A stretch of 64,000 bases of DNA. Source: Paraburkholderia sp. BCC1884. GTDB lineage: Bacteria; Pseudomonadota; Gammaproteobacteria; Burkholderiales; Burkholderiaceae. Location: contig NZ_CAAJGL010000068.1 in the NCBI RefSeq assembly GCF_900996225.1, positions 1,116,001 through 1,180,000 of the forward strand, written 5' to 3'. The translations under genes and the position numbers were made by a program. Under the pieces are notes generated by a model. That model had not been told where the DNA came from and searched no databases. It was given only the letters and a program-made list of their open reading frames with translations. Positions 28,406-37,123 of this stretch are shown in pieces (the stretch's first letter is position 1; each line of letters opens with the position of its first letter).

Positions 28406-29182
28406 ATGATCGAAAAGAAAATTCGTCTGTCCGTGAAGGGAGTCACCAAGCGGTTCGGTGGCCTGCAGGCGCTGTCAGACGTTGGCCTGGAAATTGAAGA
28501 GGGCTCGATCTACGGGCTGATTGGCCCGAACGGTGCGGGCAAAACGACCTTCTTCAACGTGATTACGGGCCTCTATATCCCCGATACTGGCGAGTTCAAG
28601 CTTGATGGGGAGCGCTACACGCCAACCGCAGTCTACCAGGTGGCAAAGGCAGGAATAGCAAGAACATTTCAGAACATCCGTCTGTTTGGAGGGATGACAG
28701 CTTTGGAAAACGTCATGGTCGGACGCCATGTCTGTACCAGACACGGTTTGCTGGGTGCCGTTTTTCAGACACCGGCGGAGCGACAGGAGGAACGCGAAAT
28801 TAAGGAGCGTGCTCTCGAGTTGCTCGAATATGTCGGTGTATTGCAATATGCGGACTATACATCGCGAAATCTTTCTTACGGGCACCAGCGTCGGCTGGAA
28901 ATTGCGCGTGCGTTGGCTACAGATCCAAAACTGCTTGCGCTTGACGAACCGGCTGCCGGAATGAATGCAACCGAGAAGCTGGAGCTTACGCGCCTGCTCG
29001 ACAAGATCAGGCAAGACGGAAAGACAGTTCTGATCATCGAACACGACGTGAAGTTGATTATGGGCTTGTGCAATCAGATGACAGTACTCGACTACGGAAA
29101 GGTGATTGCGCAAGGGGCGCCTCACGATGTTCAGAAAGATGAGCGTGTGATCGAAGCTTATCTCGGCGCGGGAGTGCACTAA
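28406..29182 (+). CDS. livG: Branched-chain ABC transporter ATPase LivG
   Basis: 258 residues. Walker A GPNGAGKTTFFN, signature LSYGHQRRLEIARALA and Walker B LLALDEPAAGMN are all intact. The C-terminal LDYGKVIAQGAPHDVQKDERVIEAYLG is typical of LivG. It is preceded by an AGGAG ribosome site and overlaps livF by one base. Confidence 0.96.
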   Translation: MIEKKIRLSVKGVTKRFGGLQALSDVGLEIEEGSIYGLIGPNGAGKTTFFNVITGLYIPDTGEFKLDGERYTPTAVYQVAKAGIARTFQNIRLFGGMTALENVMVGRHVCTRHGLLGAVFQTPAERQEEREIKERALELLEYVGVLQYADYTSRNLSYGHQRRLEIARALATDPKLLALDEPAAGMNATEKLELTRLLDKIRQDGKTVLIIEHDVKLIMGLCNQMTVLDYGKVIAQGAPHDVQKDERVIEAYLGAGVH

Positions 29183-29913
29183 TGGACGGAACCAAAGCGA
29201 AGAATTCGGTGCTGAAAATTCGCGGCCTTCAGGTTGCGTACGGTGGAATACACGCCGTAAAAGGTGTCGATATAGACGTGAAGCAGGGTGAACTGGTCGC
29301 AATTATTGGTGCGAACGGCGCCGGGAAGACGACTACGATGCGTGCAATCACCAATCTTAAGGATTGGGGCGGCGGTAGCATCGAATTTTTCGGGGAATCC
29401 ACCAAAGGCGTACCTCCGCATGAACTGCTACGCGCTGGCTTGGCAATGGTCCCGGAGGGGCGCGGAATATTTGCTCGAATGACCATCCTGGAAAACCTGC
29501 AGATGGGTGCGTATCTACGGAAAGACGCGGAACAGATCCAGTTGGATACGGAGCGGATGTTTGGTTTCTTTCCTCGATTAAAAGAACGGGCAACGCAGCT
29601 TGCCGGAACGCTATCAGGAGGCGAGCAGCAAATGCTCGCAATGTCTCGAGCGCTGCTGTCTCGTCCCAAGTTGCTCCTTCTGGATGAGCCATCGATGGGA
29701 CTATCACCGATTATGGTCGAAAAGATATTTGAAGTCGTGCGCACGATCTCTGCAGAAGGGATGACGGTGCTTCTGGTGGAGCAAAATGCGCGTTTGGCCT
29801 TACAGGCCGCTGACCGCGGGTACGTCATTGATTCTGGCTCAGTGTCCATGAGTGGGGATGCAAATATCATGCTGGACGATCCGAAGGTACGCGCGGCTTA
29901 CTTGGGAGAGTGA
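29182..29913 (+). CDS. livF: Branched-chain ABC transporter ATPase LivF
   Basis: 243 residues. Walker A GANGAGKTTTMRAI, signature LSGGEQQMLAMSRAL and Walker B LLLLDEPSMGLSP are intact. VPEGRGIFARMTILENLQMGA is the LivF-type Q-loop surroundings. The ATG shares a base with the livG TAA, so the two are translationally coupled. It closes the five-gene transporter unit. Confidence 0.96.
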   Translation: MDGTKAKNSVLKIRGLQVAYGGIHAVKGVDIDVKQGELVAIIGANGAGKTTTMRAITNLKDWGGGSIEFFGESTKGVPPHELLRAGLAMVPEGRGIFARMTILENLQMGAYLRKDAEQIQLDTERMFGFFPRLKERATQLAGTLSGGEQQMLAMSRALLSRPKLLLLDEPSMGLSPIMVEKIFEVVRTISAEGMTVLLVEQNARLALQAADRGYVIDSGSVSMSGDANIMLDDPKVRAAYLGE

Positions 29914-30256
29914 TGCGGGAGCGTGACGGGGTGCCCGCGGCCAAGCAACGTCTCGAAGGCATGGTTGCGGTGGCTGTTGGTCTATGCTCAGCATCGTGCT
30001 AATGCCATGCCGAATTCGGCTATAGCTTCGTAGCAAGCATCGAAGCGACATTGAGGCGGGCTATGCGAACCACGTCCCGGAGACGCGGTAGTGTCGAATG
30101 TACCCCTCCACGCGTTGTCTCGACGACAAGAACTTTTTTGTTTTCACTATCTGCTCAGATTTGGTCTATTTCGAAATTATGGAGGAATGCATCGCAAATG
30201 ATTCTTGATGATCGCTAGAATCAATTCAGATTCGACAATCCTTTTTGTCTCGGGCA
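29914..30256. other. Gap between livF and the glycine riboswitch
   Basis: No open frame with coding character. AT-rich DNA around 30130-30240 could contain the riboswitch promoter. Confidence 0.4.
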
Positions 30257-30437
30257 GTGTGACCGGAGAGACCTTCTAACGGGACGGCGCGAAAGAGCTA
30301 TCGCCCCAGAAACTCTCAGACAAAAGGACCGTCACACCGAAAGCCCTCTGGAGGGGAGGTCTAAGTGCCTCGCCGAAGAAAGATCGTCAGTTCACCGAGC
30401 TGACGCCACAATCTGTCAGGCACACGGACAGAGGGGG
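30257..30437 (+). promoter_or_regulatory. Tandem glycine riboswitch (two aptamers)
   Basis: Aptamer I runs 30257-30337. Its P1 pairs GTGTGAC (30257-30263) with GTCACAC (30331-30337), and it holds GGAGAG and the conserved AAACTCTCAGACAAAAGGACC. Aptamer II runs 30344-30435. Its P1 pairs CCCTCTG (30344-30350) with CAGAGGG (30429-30435), and it holds GCCGAAG, ATCTGTCAGG and GGACAGAGG. This is the classic two-aptamer layout that senses glycine and controls glycine-cleavage genes. Aptamer II departs from consensus (GGAGGG for GGAGAG, CTGTCAGG for CTCTCAGG), so its glycine affinity may be weakened. The next gene is gcvH. Confidence 0.9.
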
Positions 30438-30684
30438 CGGTTACTGACTTGATGTCAGGTGCCTGTCCTGTCCGCGCGTGCTGTGCTTACATTCAAGACA
30501 TTTTTCGTTTTTCAGTTCGCAGCGAATTGGCTCGGCAGCTCATTGGCCTGATTCAGGCGTGCGTTCGTATTTTTCGCCCACCGCTTGCTTGGCCAGACGG
30601 CAGTGCCGGCTCGAGGAAATATCGCTGAAAATTACAGCAACGTACATTACCTCTAATCTACTGGGGAGCTGGGGAGCTGGAGAC

Positions 30685-31056
30685 ATGGACGCATTACGAT
30701 TTACAGAGGATCATGAATGGCTTCGCCTTGAATCCCACGGAACGGTCACGGTGAGTATCACGACGTTCGCGCAGCAGCAGCTCGGAGATCTCGTTTTTGT
30801 CGATCTGACTGCAGTAGTAATGTCATTTGTGGCTGGCGACGAGGCTGCCGTTGTCGAGTCGGTCAAGACCGCCGGTAAAATCAAAATGCCGATCGAAGGA
30901 ACCATCGTTCGGGTCAATGAGACTTTGCGCGACCAGCCGTCGGCGGCTAACGAAGATCCGCCGGGCGTAGGGTGGCTCTTTCGAATTTCGCTAGCCGATC
31001 CGTCTTCGTTGGATTCGTTGATGACTGAAGGGTCCTACGCTTCTTTCGTTAGCTAA
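30685..31056 (+). CDS. gcvH: Glycine cleavage system H protein (orphan)
   Basis: 123 residues from the ATG at 30685, with GGAGCTGGAG upstream. MDALRFTEDHEWLRLE is the family N-terminus, and the lipoyl-lysine motif is VVESVKTAGKIKMP with Lys61 as attachment site. The core after the lysine is somewhat diverged (KIKMPIEG rather than the usual VYAPVSG). H protein carries aminomethyl groups between the P, T and L proteins of glycine cleavage. No gcvT or gcvP is nearby, although the glycine riboswitch that normally controls the whole operon is retained 250 bases upstream. It may be a remnant of a lost gcvTHP operon or serve another lipoyl-dependent role. Confidence 0.92.
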   Translation: MDALRFTEDHEWLRLESHGTVTVSITTFAQQQLGDLVFVDLTAVVMSFVAGDEAAVVESVKTAGKIKMPIEGTIVRVNETLRDQPSAANEDPPGVGWLFRISLADPSSLDSLMTEGSYASFVS

Positions 31057-31164
31057 AGCGCATCACTCATGGAAGAAAGACAATGAGCGAAACTGCGACG
31101 CCTCTGAGTGTCCAACTGGGAACTAATTGGGCAGCATCTGCTAGGGCACGCCGGACCTAGCCAT

Positions 31165-31308
31165 CTAGAGTAACGCGTCAAATATGTCGCGCAATTCACA
31201 GTTGCGCTCCGGAGCCGTGACGTCCGTCAGCCTCAGATAGGCGGCCGCGAGGCTCCATTCTTCGTCGGACACGTCGGTCGGGCGCCCTTTGTGGTTTGCT
31301 TTTTTCAT
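31165..31308 (-). pseudogene. IS5-type transposase N-terminal fragment
   Basis: About 47 residues (MKKANHKGRPTDVSDEEWSL and on to ELRDIFDALL) match the DUF4096 N-terminus of IS5-family transposases (SDEEW...PYL......YDLREVFNAL). The stop at 31165 follows at once and the catalytic DDE domain is missing. It lies just downstream of the orphan gcvH and may mark the event that removed the rest of a gcv operon. Confidence 0.7.
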
Positions 31309-31383
31309 CCCGCCAGGATACCAGGTCTCACACCAGGTGGCTAACACGCTCTAAGCTAGCGGTTTTGGGGAGAGCGCGGAAAC

Positions 31384-32775
31384 CTAAACTATGACGCTTG
31401 ATGCCGACGATCCGGTTTTCAGCAGCATAGCGATACGTTCGAGGCAATGTGCGAGATCCAAACGCGTTTCCGGCCCCCCGAGCGAGAGCCGTACCGCCTC
31501 GGGGACGGGGCCGACAGAAAAAGCGTCGCTCAAAGCGACGCTGATGCCGCTCGCACGCAACTGTTCGGCGAATGCCGCGCGTGTCCACTGCGCGGGAAGT
31601 CGCAACCATACATGAAAAGCGCACGTGTCCGTAGCTTGAAGCAAACCGGACAACGCGTGCTGCGTTAGCGACTGGCGTTCCGCGACTTCGCGCCGGATCG
31701 TCGTGAGAATGGCCGTCGCCGTGCCATCCTCGATCCAGCGTGTAGCCAATTCCGCATTGAGCGGCGATGCCATCGATGCGGTCGCGCGCAGCACCACTGC
31801 GGCTCGTTCCGCAGCCAGTCGGTCGGGGGTAACCATGTACGCAATGCGCATTGCAGGCGTCAGCGACTTGGACAGACCCGTGAGATAAAACGCGAGTTCT
31901 GGTACGAGCGTGGACAGGGGCGCGGGAGCATCCACGGCATCGGGGAAAAGCGGCCAGTAATTGTCGTCTTCGATTAGCGGTATCTGAAATTTGCGGAGCA
32001 CGCTCGCGATGGCCTGTCGGCGCTTCAAGGGCATGCTGAGGGCAGTCGGATTGTGCAACGTCGGCATGCAATAGAAAGCTTTCGGACGGTGCTGCTCGCA
32101 GACATTGGCCAATGACTGCGGTGTAGCGCCATGTTCGTCCATTTCAACCGGAATGAGCCGTATTCCTAGATGCCGGGCGAGCAAAATGAAACCTGGATAC
32201 GTCAACGCTTCCACACAGATCACATCATCCTTTCCGGCGAGGAGCGTCATGACGACGAGCAGGGCGCCTTGAGTTCCTGGGCAGACGAGCAATCTGTCCG
32301 CTGCAACGTCTTTGATTCTTTGCGCGAGCCAGACCGCACCTGCGTCGCGGTGACGGGAGGTGCCTGCCGGCGGTTGATAGCGCATGAAGGTGTCTGCATC
32401 GAATGGGACTTTGGACTGGGTCAATCGATTGCGAACGTGCCCGTCAGAATCGGCCTCCACGAGGCTTGGAGGAGAGTTGACCATCATGTTGATCAGCGCG
32501 TCTACCGACGGCGTAGGCGCAGTGTTTCGCTGGAAGCGCACGAAAGTGCCTTGTCCGACGCGCGCCTCGATCAACCCGCGCTGACGTGCTTCCTTATAGG
32601 CGCGTGTGACTGTCGTGAAGTCGACTCCGAGAAGTCTCGCTAGCGTGCGCTGAGGAGGCAGCAAGTCGCCGCGATTGAGCTTGCCCGATGCGATATCTGC
32701 TGCTAAGGCGTCCGCGATGCATTGATAGATCGGTTTGTCGCATTTCTCGACTCTGGGCGTCCAGACAGTGTTCAT
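31384..32775 (-). CDS. MocR-family regulator (GntR winged helix fused to PLP aminotransferase fold)
   Basis: 463 residues from the ATG at 32775 with an AGGAAAA ribosome site; an upstream in-frame start would run through the operator palindrome. The N-terminal GntR domain (PIYQCIADALAADIASGKL, DLLPPQRTLARLLGVDFTTVTRAYKEA) is followed by an aspartate-aminotransferase-like domain, with the PLP lysine in YLTGLSKSLTPAMR. Relatives regulate vitamin B6, GABA, taurine or ectoine genes. It is divergent from the binding-protein/amidase/ectC-like operon, with symmetrical operators between them. A relative of EnuR (ectoine catabolism) is conceivable but unproven. Confidence 0.92.
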   Translation of the reverse strand: MNTVWTPRVEKCDKPIYQCIADALAADIASGKLNRGDLLPPQRTLARLLGVDFTTVTRAYKEARQRGLIEARVGQGTFVRFQRNTAPTPSVDALINMMVNSPPSLVEADSDGHVRNRLTQSKVPFDADTFMRYQPPAGTSRHRDAGAVWLAQRIKDVAADRLLVCPGTQGALLVVMTLLAGKDDVICVEALTYPGFILLARHLGIRLIPVEMDEHGATPQSLANVCEQHRPKAFYCMPTLHNPTALSMPLKRRQAIASVLRKFQIPLIEDDNYWPLFPDAVDAPAPLSTLVPELAFYLTGLSKSLTPAMRIAYMVTPDRLAAERAAVVLRATASMASPLNAELATRWIEDGTATAILTTIRREVAERQSLTQHALSGLLQATDTCAFHVWLRLPAQWTRAAFAEQLRASGISVALSDAFSVGPVPEAVRLSLGGPETRLDLAHCLERIAMLLKTGSSASSVIV

Positions 32776-32786
32776 AATTTTTCCTG

Positions 32787-32952
32787 TTAACATACAATTT
32801 ATAAATTGTATGTTAAATCTTCGTTCGCCACATGCGATCAATATTTTTTTCCTTTTTATTGTTATACCCTTATGAAAAAGGCTTAGTTGCGTGTTCGTAG
32901 CTCACCCGGCATGATTGTCCGAAATATTGTATGCAAATAATATACATACAAT
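32787..32952. promoter_or_regulatory. Operator cluster for the MocR regulator
   Basis: A perfect 30-bp palindrome occupies 32787-32816, starting 11 bases upstream of the regulator's start codon. Its half-sites are CATACAAT (32791-32798) and ATTGTATG (32805-32812). The same half-sites recur in the outward-facing order at 32926-32933 (ATTGTATG) and 32945-32952 (CATACAAT), separated by 11 bases, in front of the rightward operon. Four identical 8-mers in a 230-base divergent region strongly suggest binding sites for autoregulation and control of the operon. Confidence 0.75.
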
Positions 32953-33006
32953 TAAATGTGTGATGTACTCTTTGACCAACGCCTGCCGTCTATTATCGGA
33001 GCACAA

Positions 33007-34152
33007 ATGAAGCGTCCGTCTAGCCTGTTTTTGGGACTTGTCCTATCTTTCACCTTCCTGGCTGAGGCCGGGTTAGTCCGCGCTGACGATCAGGTCGTCA
33101 AGATCGGTTTTGCCGCACCACTTACGGGCAGCTCCGCGGCGGATGGTAAAGAAATGGAAAACGCAGCGCGCCTGGCCATTGAAGATGCGAACAAGCGCGC
33201 TGTGCAGGTGAACGGCCGGACTGTACGTTTTGAACTTGAGGCACAGGATGATCAGGGGGATCCTCGAATTGCGACGCAGATCGCCCAGCGTTTCAGCGAT
33301 CTCGGCGTGGTCGGCGTCGTGGGGCATTTCAATTCAAGTTGTAGTATCGCCTCTGCGAAAACATACGATGACGCGAAAATCGCCGAGGTAAGCCCCAGTT
33401 CCACAGGGGCCTCCTATACGCAGCAAGGTCTAGCGACCACATTCCGTGTGGTTGGTCAGGACGCAGTTGCCGGCGAGACCTTGGCAGGGTACGTAATCGA
33501 TTCGTTGCAGGGCAAACGTATCGCCATCGTTGATGACCAAACCGATTTCGGACGTGGACTCGCTGATCGTGTCGAGCAGACCTTACGTGCCCGCCACGCG
33601 AATGTTGTTACCCATGAATACGTAACCGATAAGACGGTGGATTTCAGTTCCATTGTCACCAAGCTCAAGGGGGTGAACCCGGACGTCATCGTGTTTGGCG
33701 GTTTCGACGCTCAGGCAGGTCAGTTCGTGCGGCGTGTGCGCAGTTTTGGATTGACGGCGACCTTGGTCGGTGAGGGCTTCAATAACAGCAATTTCCTGAA
33801 CATGGCAAAGGGCGCGGGTGACGGCTCTGTGTCCATCCAGCCGGGACTGCCGCCGGAAAAAATGCCGTCTACGGACTTCGGATCACGCTATGAGGCCCGA
33901 TTCAAGACGTCGCTCCAAGGTTTTCAGGGGCCTTACGCGTACGATGCGGCAACAGTCATCGTCAATGGCGTGCTGAAGGCGCAATCATTTCAATCCGCCA
34001 AGGTGCTCGAATCTGTGAAGGCAACGCAAGTGAACGGGATCACCGGCCCGATAGCATTCGATGCCAAGGGTGATCTGGCCAATTCCCCGTATACCATCTA
34101 TCGCTTGAATAAGGAGCGCTGGCAGGATATCGCAATCCTCAAGGCGCGTTGA
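33007..34152 (+). CDS. ABC-type amino acid/amide substrate-binding protein (LivK family)
   Basis: 381 residues from the ATG at 33007 with a CGGAG ribosome site. It has a Sec signal peptide (LGLVLSFTFLAEAGLVRA) and the family start VVKIGFAAPLTGSSAADGKEMENAARLA. No permease or ATPase genes are adjacent, so it may share the LivHMGF proteins encoded 4 kb away. It leads the operon facing the MocR regulator, which suggests that its ligand is also the amidase substrate or inducer. Confidence 0.88.
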   Translation: MKRPSSLFLGLVLSFTFLAEAGLVRADDQVVKIGFAAPLTGSSAADGKEMENAARLAIEDANKRAVQVNGRTVRFELEAQDDQGDPRIATQIAQRFSDLGVVGVVGHFNSSCSIASAKTYDDAKIAEVSPSSTGASYTQQGLATTFRVVGQDAVAGETLAGYVIDSLQGKRIAIVDDQTDFGRGLADRVEQTLRARHANVVTHEYVTDKTVDFSSIVTKLKGVNPDVIVFGGFDAQAGQFVRRVRSFGLTATLVGEGFNNSNFLNMAKGAGDGSVSIQPGLPPEKMPSTDFGSRYEARFKTSLQGFQGPYAYDAATVIVNGVLKAQSFQSAKVLESVKATQVNGITGPIAFDAKGDLANSPYTIYRLNKERWQDIAILKAR

Positions 34153-34155
34153 AAC

Positions 34156-35487
34156 ATGGGGCATACCTTCGATAAGGATGGCGTAAGTCTGACGGCAGTC
34201 GAACGTGCCGAGTCCGCGAGCGTCGATTGCGTTGACATCGGGCAGATTCTGCTCAGGACGCGTTTCGCAGCTGCTCGTGCCGAGGCGATCGCCTCCGATA
34301 CCCTGTTTCGCGCGGGTATTGGTCTAGCACTCGCGGGGCTGACGTTGGCTGCCAAAGCCTGCTTTGACGTTCGCGGTTGGGTGACCGACGCCGCATCCGG
34401 AGTGCTAGCTCACGAGCCGTCGGCTGCTGCTGACGCGCCCGTGGTCGCAGCGTTGCGTAAGGCTGGCGCGTCGCTCGTCGGACATGCAAACATGACGGAG
34501 TTTGCTTTCGGCGCACTCGGAATCAACACGACAACAGGCACACCGCGTACGCCACTCGATACATGTCGGGAACGCGTCGCGGGCGGATCGACCTCGGGCG
34601 GCGCGGTGGCTGTGGCTATCGGACTTGCAGATATCGCGCTTGGAACGGACACAAGTGGCTCGGTCAGAATACCAGCGGCGTTCTGCGGACTGACAGGTTT
34701 TAAGCCATCGAAGGGCGTGTTGTCGGAAAAAGGATGTATCCCGCTTTCAACCAGCTTCGATTCGCCTGGGTTCATCACCCGGGACGTATCAACGATGCAG
34801 CGTGTCGTCGAAGCGTTGCAGTTATACGGGCAACGTATGGTGTCTGAACATAAGGACGTCCCGCGTGCGCAGCTTTTGAGCGGTATAAGTTTCGCCGTGC
34901 CGGGAAACTTTGCGTTACAACGCAGCGACGATGCGGTTGCTCGAGCGTTCGAGCGAGCTGTAGAGAAACTGAGGCAATGCGGTGCAAATATCGTCGAGCG
35001 TGTTTTCACAGATCTGACAACGCCCTCTCGCATCGCGGCCGAGAGCGGCATCATCGTAGCCGACGCGTATGCGTATCATGGAAAGTGGATTCATGAGAGG
35101 TTCGCAAAATACGACCCCTTGGTGGGCCCGCGGATACTTGCGGGGCAAGATGTTTCTGCGCACCGTTACATCGAGGGTAAAACCGCGCTGCGAAGTTTCG
35201 CTCACACTTTCGACGAAGAAATCGCCGATTACGACGCGTTGTTGACGCCGACGGTTCCGATTATCCCTCCGCGCGTAGATGACATCGTGGAGAAGGACGA
35301 ATATCTGCGCATTAACGCACTGGTGTTCAGCCTTACAGAACTGGCTAATCGAGTCGATGTGCCGAGCATCGCGCTTCCGTTTGGAGCGCTGGATGCGGGG
35401 CCTTTCGGTCTCATGCTGACCGGGCGTCGTCGCGACGATGCCCACTTGCTATCGATTAGTAGACGAGTCGAGCACGCGCTCGCATAG
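34156..35487 (+). CDS. Amidase-signature family hydrolase
   Basis: 443 residues, starting 3 bases after the binding-protein stop. The Ser-cisSer-Lys triad region is present: LAAKACFDVRG (Lys), VAGGSTSGGAVAVAIG (cis-Ser) and LGTDTSGSVRIPAAFCGL (nucleophile Ser). It belongs to the AtzF/GatA-like superfamily, which hydrolyses amides, carbamates or ureides. The substrate is unknown. The protein is a little shorter than most full amidases and has no extra C-terminal domain. Confidence 0.9.
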   Translation: MGHTFDKDGVSLTAVERAESASVDCVDIGQILLRTRFAAARAEAIASDTLFRAGIGLALAGLTLAAKACFDVRGWVTDAASGVLAHEPSAAADAPVVAALRKAGASLVGHANMTEFAFGALGINTTTGTPRTPLDTCRERVAGGSTSGGAVAVAIGLADIALGTDTSGSVRIPAAFCGLTGFKPSKGVLSEKGCIPLSTSFDSPGFITRDVSTMQRVVEALQLYGQRMVSEHKDVPRAQLLSGISFAVPGNFALQRSDDAVARAFERAVEKLRQCGANIVERVFTDLTTPSRIAAESGIIVADAYAYHGKWIHERFAKYDPLVGPRILAGQDVSAHRYIEGKTALRSFAHTFDEEIADYDALLTPTVPIIPPRVDDIVEKDEYLRINALVFSLTELANRVDVPSIALPFGALDAGPFGLMLTGRRRDDAHLLSISRRVEHALA

Positions 35488-35521
35488 GACGACCATCAAC
35501 AGGTAACTGGAGGAAAGCAAA

Positions 35522-35926
35522 ATGATCGTGAGAGACGTGGTATCGACAGTGGGAACTGATAGACATGCGTCGGGAAAGGGCTGGGACAGCAAACGGCTGA
35601 TTGTTGCAAGTGACGGCGTTGGTTTCTCCGTGCATGATACGACCGTGCCAGAAGGTTCCGAAATCGAAATGGAATACAAACATCATATTGAGGCGAATTA
35701 TTGCTTCGAGGGTCTCGGCGAGGTTGTAGACCTTGCGACGGGAAAGACTTACGAGATCAAGCCTGGCTCGATCTATGTATTAGACAAGCACGATCGTCAT
35801 ATCCTGCGTGCGATCAAAGGCGATTTGCGTCTTGTATGCGTTTTCAATCCAGCGCTCGCGGGAGGAGAAACCCATCGTGCGGACGGAAGCTTTGCGCCTG
35901 CGAGCAACTCGACCACGCAGGGCTGA
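35522..35926 (+). CDS. ectC: EctC-like ectoine synthase, solitary
   Basis: 134 residues with a TGGAGG ribosome site. It is a small cupin resembling ectoine synthase throughout: MIVRDVVSTVGTDR, YKHHIEANYCFEGLGEV, KPGSIYVLDKHDRHILRA and FNPALAGGETHRADGSFAPA. EctC cyclises N-gamma-acetyl-diaminobutyrate to ectoine. The partner genes ectA and ectB are absent, and it sits instead between an amidase and a DUF2817 hydrolase under MocR control. It probably acts on a related compound or in the hydrolytic direction rather than in osmoprotectant synthesis. The symbol denotes homology only. Confidence 0.85.
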   Translation: MIVRDVVSTVGTDRHASGKGWDSKRLIVASDGVGFSVHDTTVPEGSEIEMEYKHHIEANYCFEGLGEVVDLATGKTYEIKPGSIYVLDKHDRHILRAIKGDLRLVCVFNPALAGGETHRADGSFAPASNSTTQG

Positions 35927-35992
35927 TTTCGAAGAGTGAATGTGTGCCCTGCGAGCGGTTCTAAAGCTTGACTGTCATGCAACGGAATACGC

Positions 35993-37093
35993 ATGCTGAT
36001 TAGATACACCGACTATTTCTCTGCCAGCTATCAGGCGGCGAGGACGAAGTTTCGCGACGCCGTCAACGATGCGGCCGGCGATTTCGCCAGTTACGAGTGT
36101 CCTTCTGGCCGCGGCGTAGAAGGGGAAGAATTGGCTATTGATGTTGGTCTGGTAGGCAACCGGCACAGTCCTCGTCAGTTTGTGATGATCAGCGCCACAC
36201 ACGGTCTAGAGGGTTTCGCCGGTGCGGCATTGCAAGTTGCATGGTTGCGCAATCGGATAGACCCGAGGTTGCTTGGTGAGATCGGCATCGTGTTGATTCA
36301 TGGATTGAATCCTTATGGTTTCTCTCACGGGATCCGGACTACTGAGGACGGTGTCGATCTCAACAGGAACTTCATCGACCATACGGCGAATGCTCCAGAT
36401 AACGAACTCTATCGACAGATACATCCATATCTAATCGCTGACATGGCCGACCCTGCCGCGTGGGCGCAAGCACAACTGGCGCTTGACCATGTACGCGGGA
36501 CCGTTGGCGATGACGTTCTTTTCGACGCAATCGCGAGCGGGCAGTACAGACATCCAGACGGAATCTTTTATGGCGGTGCTGCGCGTACATGGGAGAACCG
36601 AACACTCGAGGAGATTGTTCTTCTGTACGCCGGTCGCGCCAGCAAGGTCGCTGTCATCGATTGGCACACGGGTATTGGGGCATACGGCAAGCCGTTCTTT
36701 CTAGCCTTTGCGGACGATGAATCACAGGAGCAGATGCAGGCCGTGAAGTGGTGGGGGCAGGACAACGTTGTCGCGGCGCGACCGCACGGGCGAAATCGGC
36801 CACGCTATAAGGGTTTGGTCTTTGACGGTATCAGAGGTTTTATTCCGCATGCGCAAGTGGCGGGAGGGGTGATCGAATGGGGAACTCGCGGACCGGTCGC
36901 AGGCGAAATGGCTATTCGACAGGACCTTTGGCTACGTGACTATGGTCATCTATTGTCGTCGGACGCTTACGCGCAAATGCGGGCAGATTTGCTGGATTCG
37001 CTCAACCCCGTATCCTACCTTTGGCGGAACTCAGTTCTCTCCACTGGCGTGGAAATCATGAATGCAACCGCGCAAGGCCTGGCAGCCTGGTAG
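35993..37093 (+). CDS. DUF2817 / M14-like zinc deacylase
   Basis: 366 residues. The N-terminal part has SATHGLEGFAGAALQ, the zinc-binding HxxE of the M14/aspartoacylase fold. GLNPYGFSHGIRTTEDGVDLNRNFID carries the family Asn/Arg motif, and VIDWHTGIGAYGKP supplies the next His. VIEWGTRG near the C-terminus could hold the catalytic Glu. The family is thought to hydrolyse amide bonds of small N-acyl amino acids, but DUF2817 lacks an established substrate. It fits an amide-degrading operon with the amidase and EctC-like protein. Confidence 0.85.
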   Translation: MLIRYTDYFSASYQAARTKFRDAVNDAAGDFASYECPSGRGVEGEELAIDVGLVGNRHSPRQFVMISATHGLEGFAGAALQVAWLRNRIDPRLLGEIGIVLIHGLNPYGFSHGIRTTEDGVDLNRNFIDHTANAPDNELYRQIHPYLIADMADPAAWAQAQLALDHVRGTVGDDVLFDAIASGQYRHPDGIFYGGAARTWENRTLEEIVLLYAGRASKVAVIDWHTGIGAYGKPFFLAFADDESQEQMQAVKWWGQDNVVAARPHGRNRPRYKGLVFDGIRGFIPHAQVAGGVIEWGTRGPVAGEMAIRQDLWLRDYGHLLSSDAYAQMRADLLDSLNPVSYLWRNSVLSTGVEIMNATAQGLAAW

Positions 37094-37123
37094 GCATTCG
37101 CTCTAACGTGCAGGAGAAGTCTC

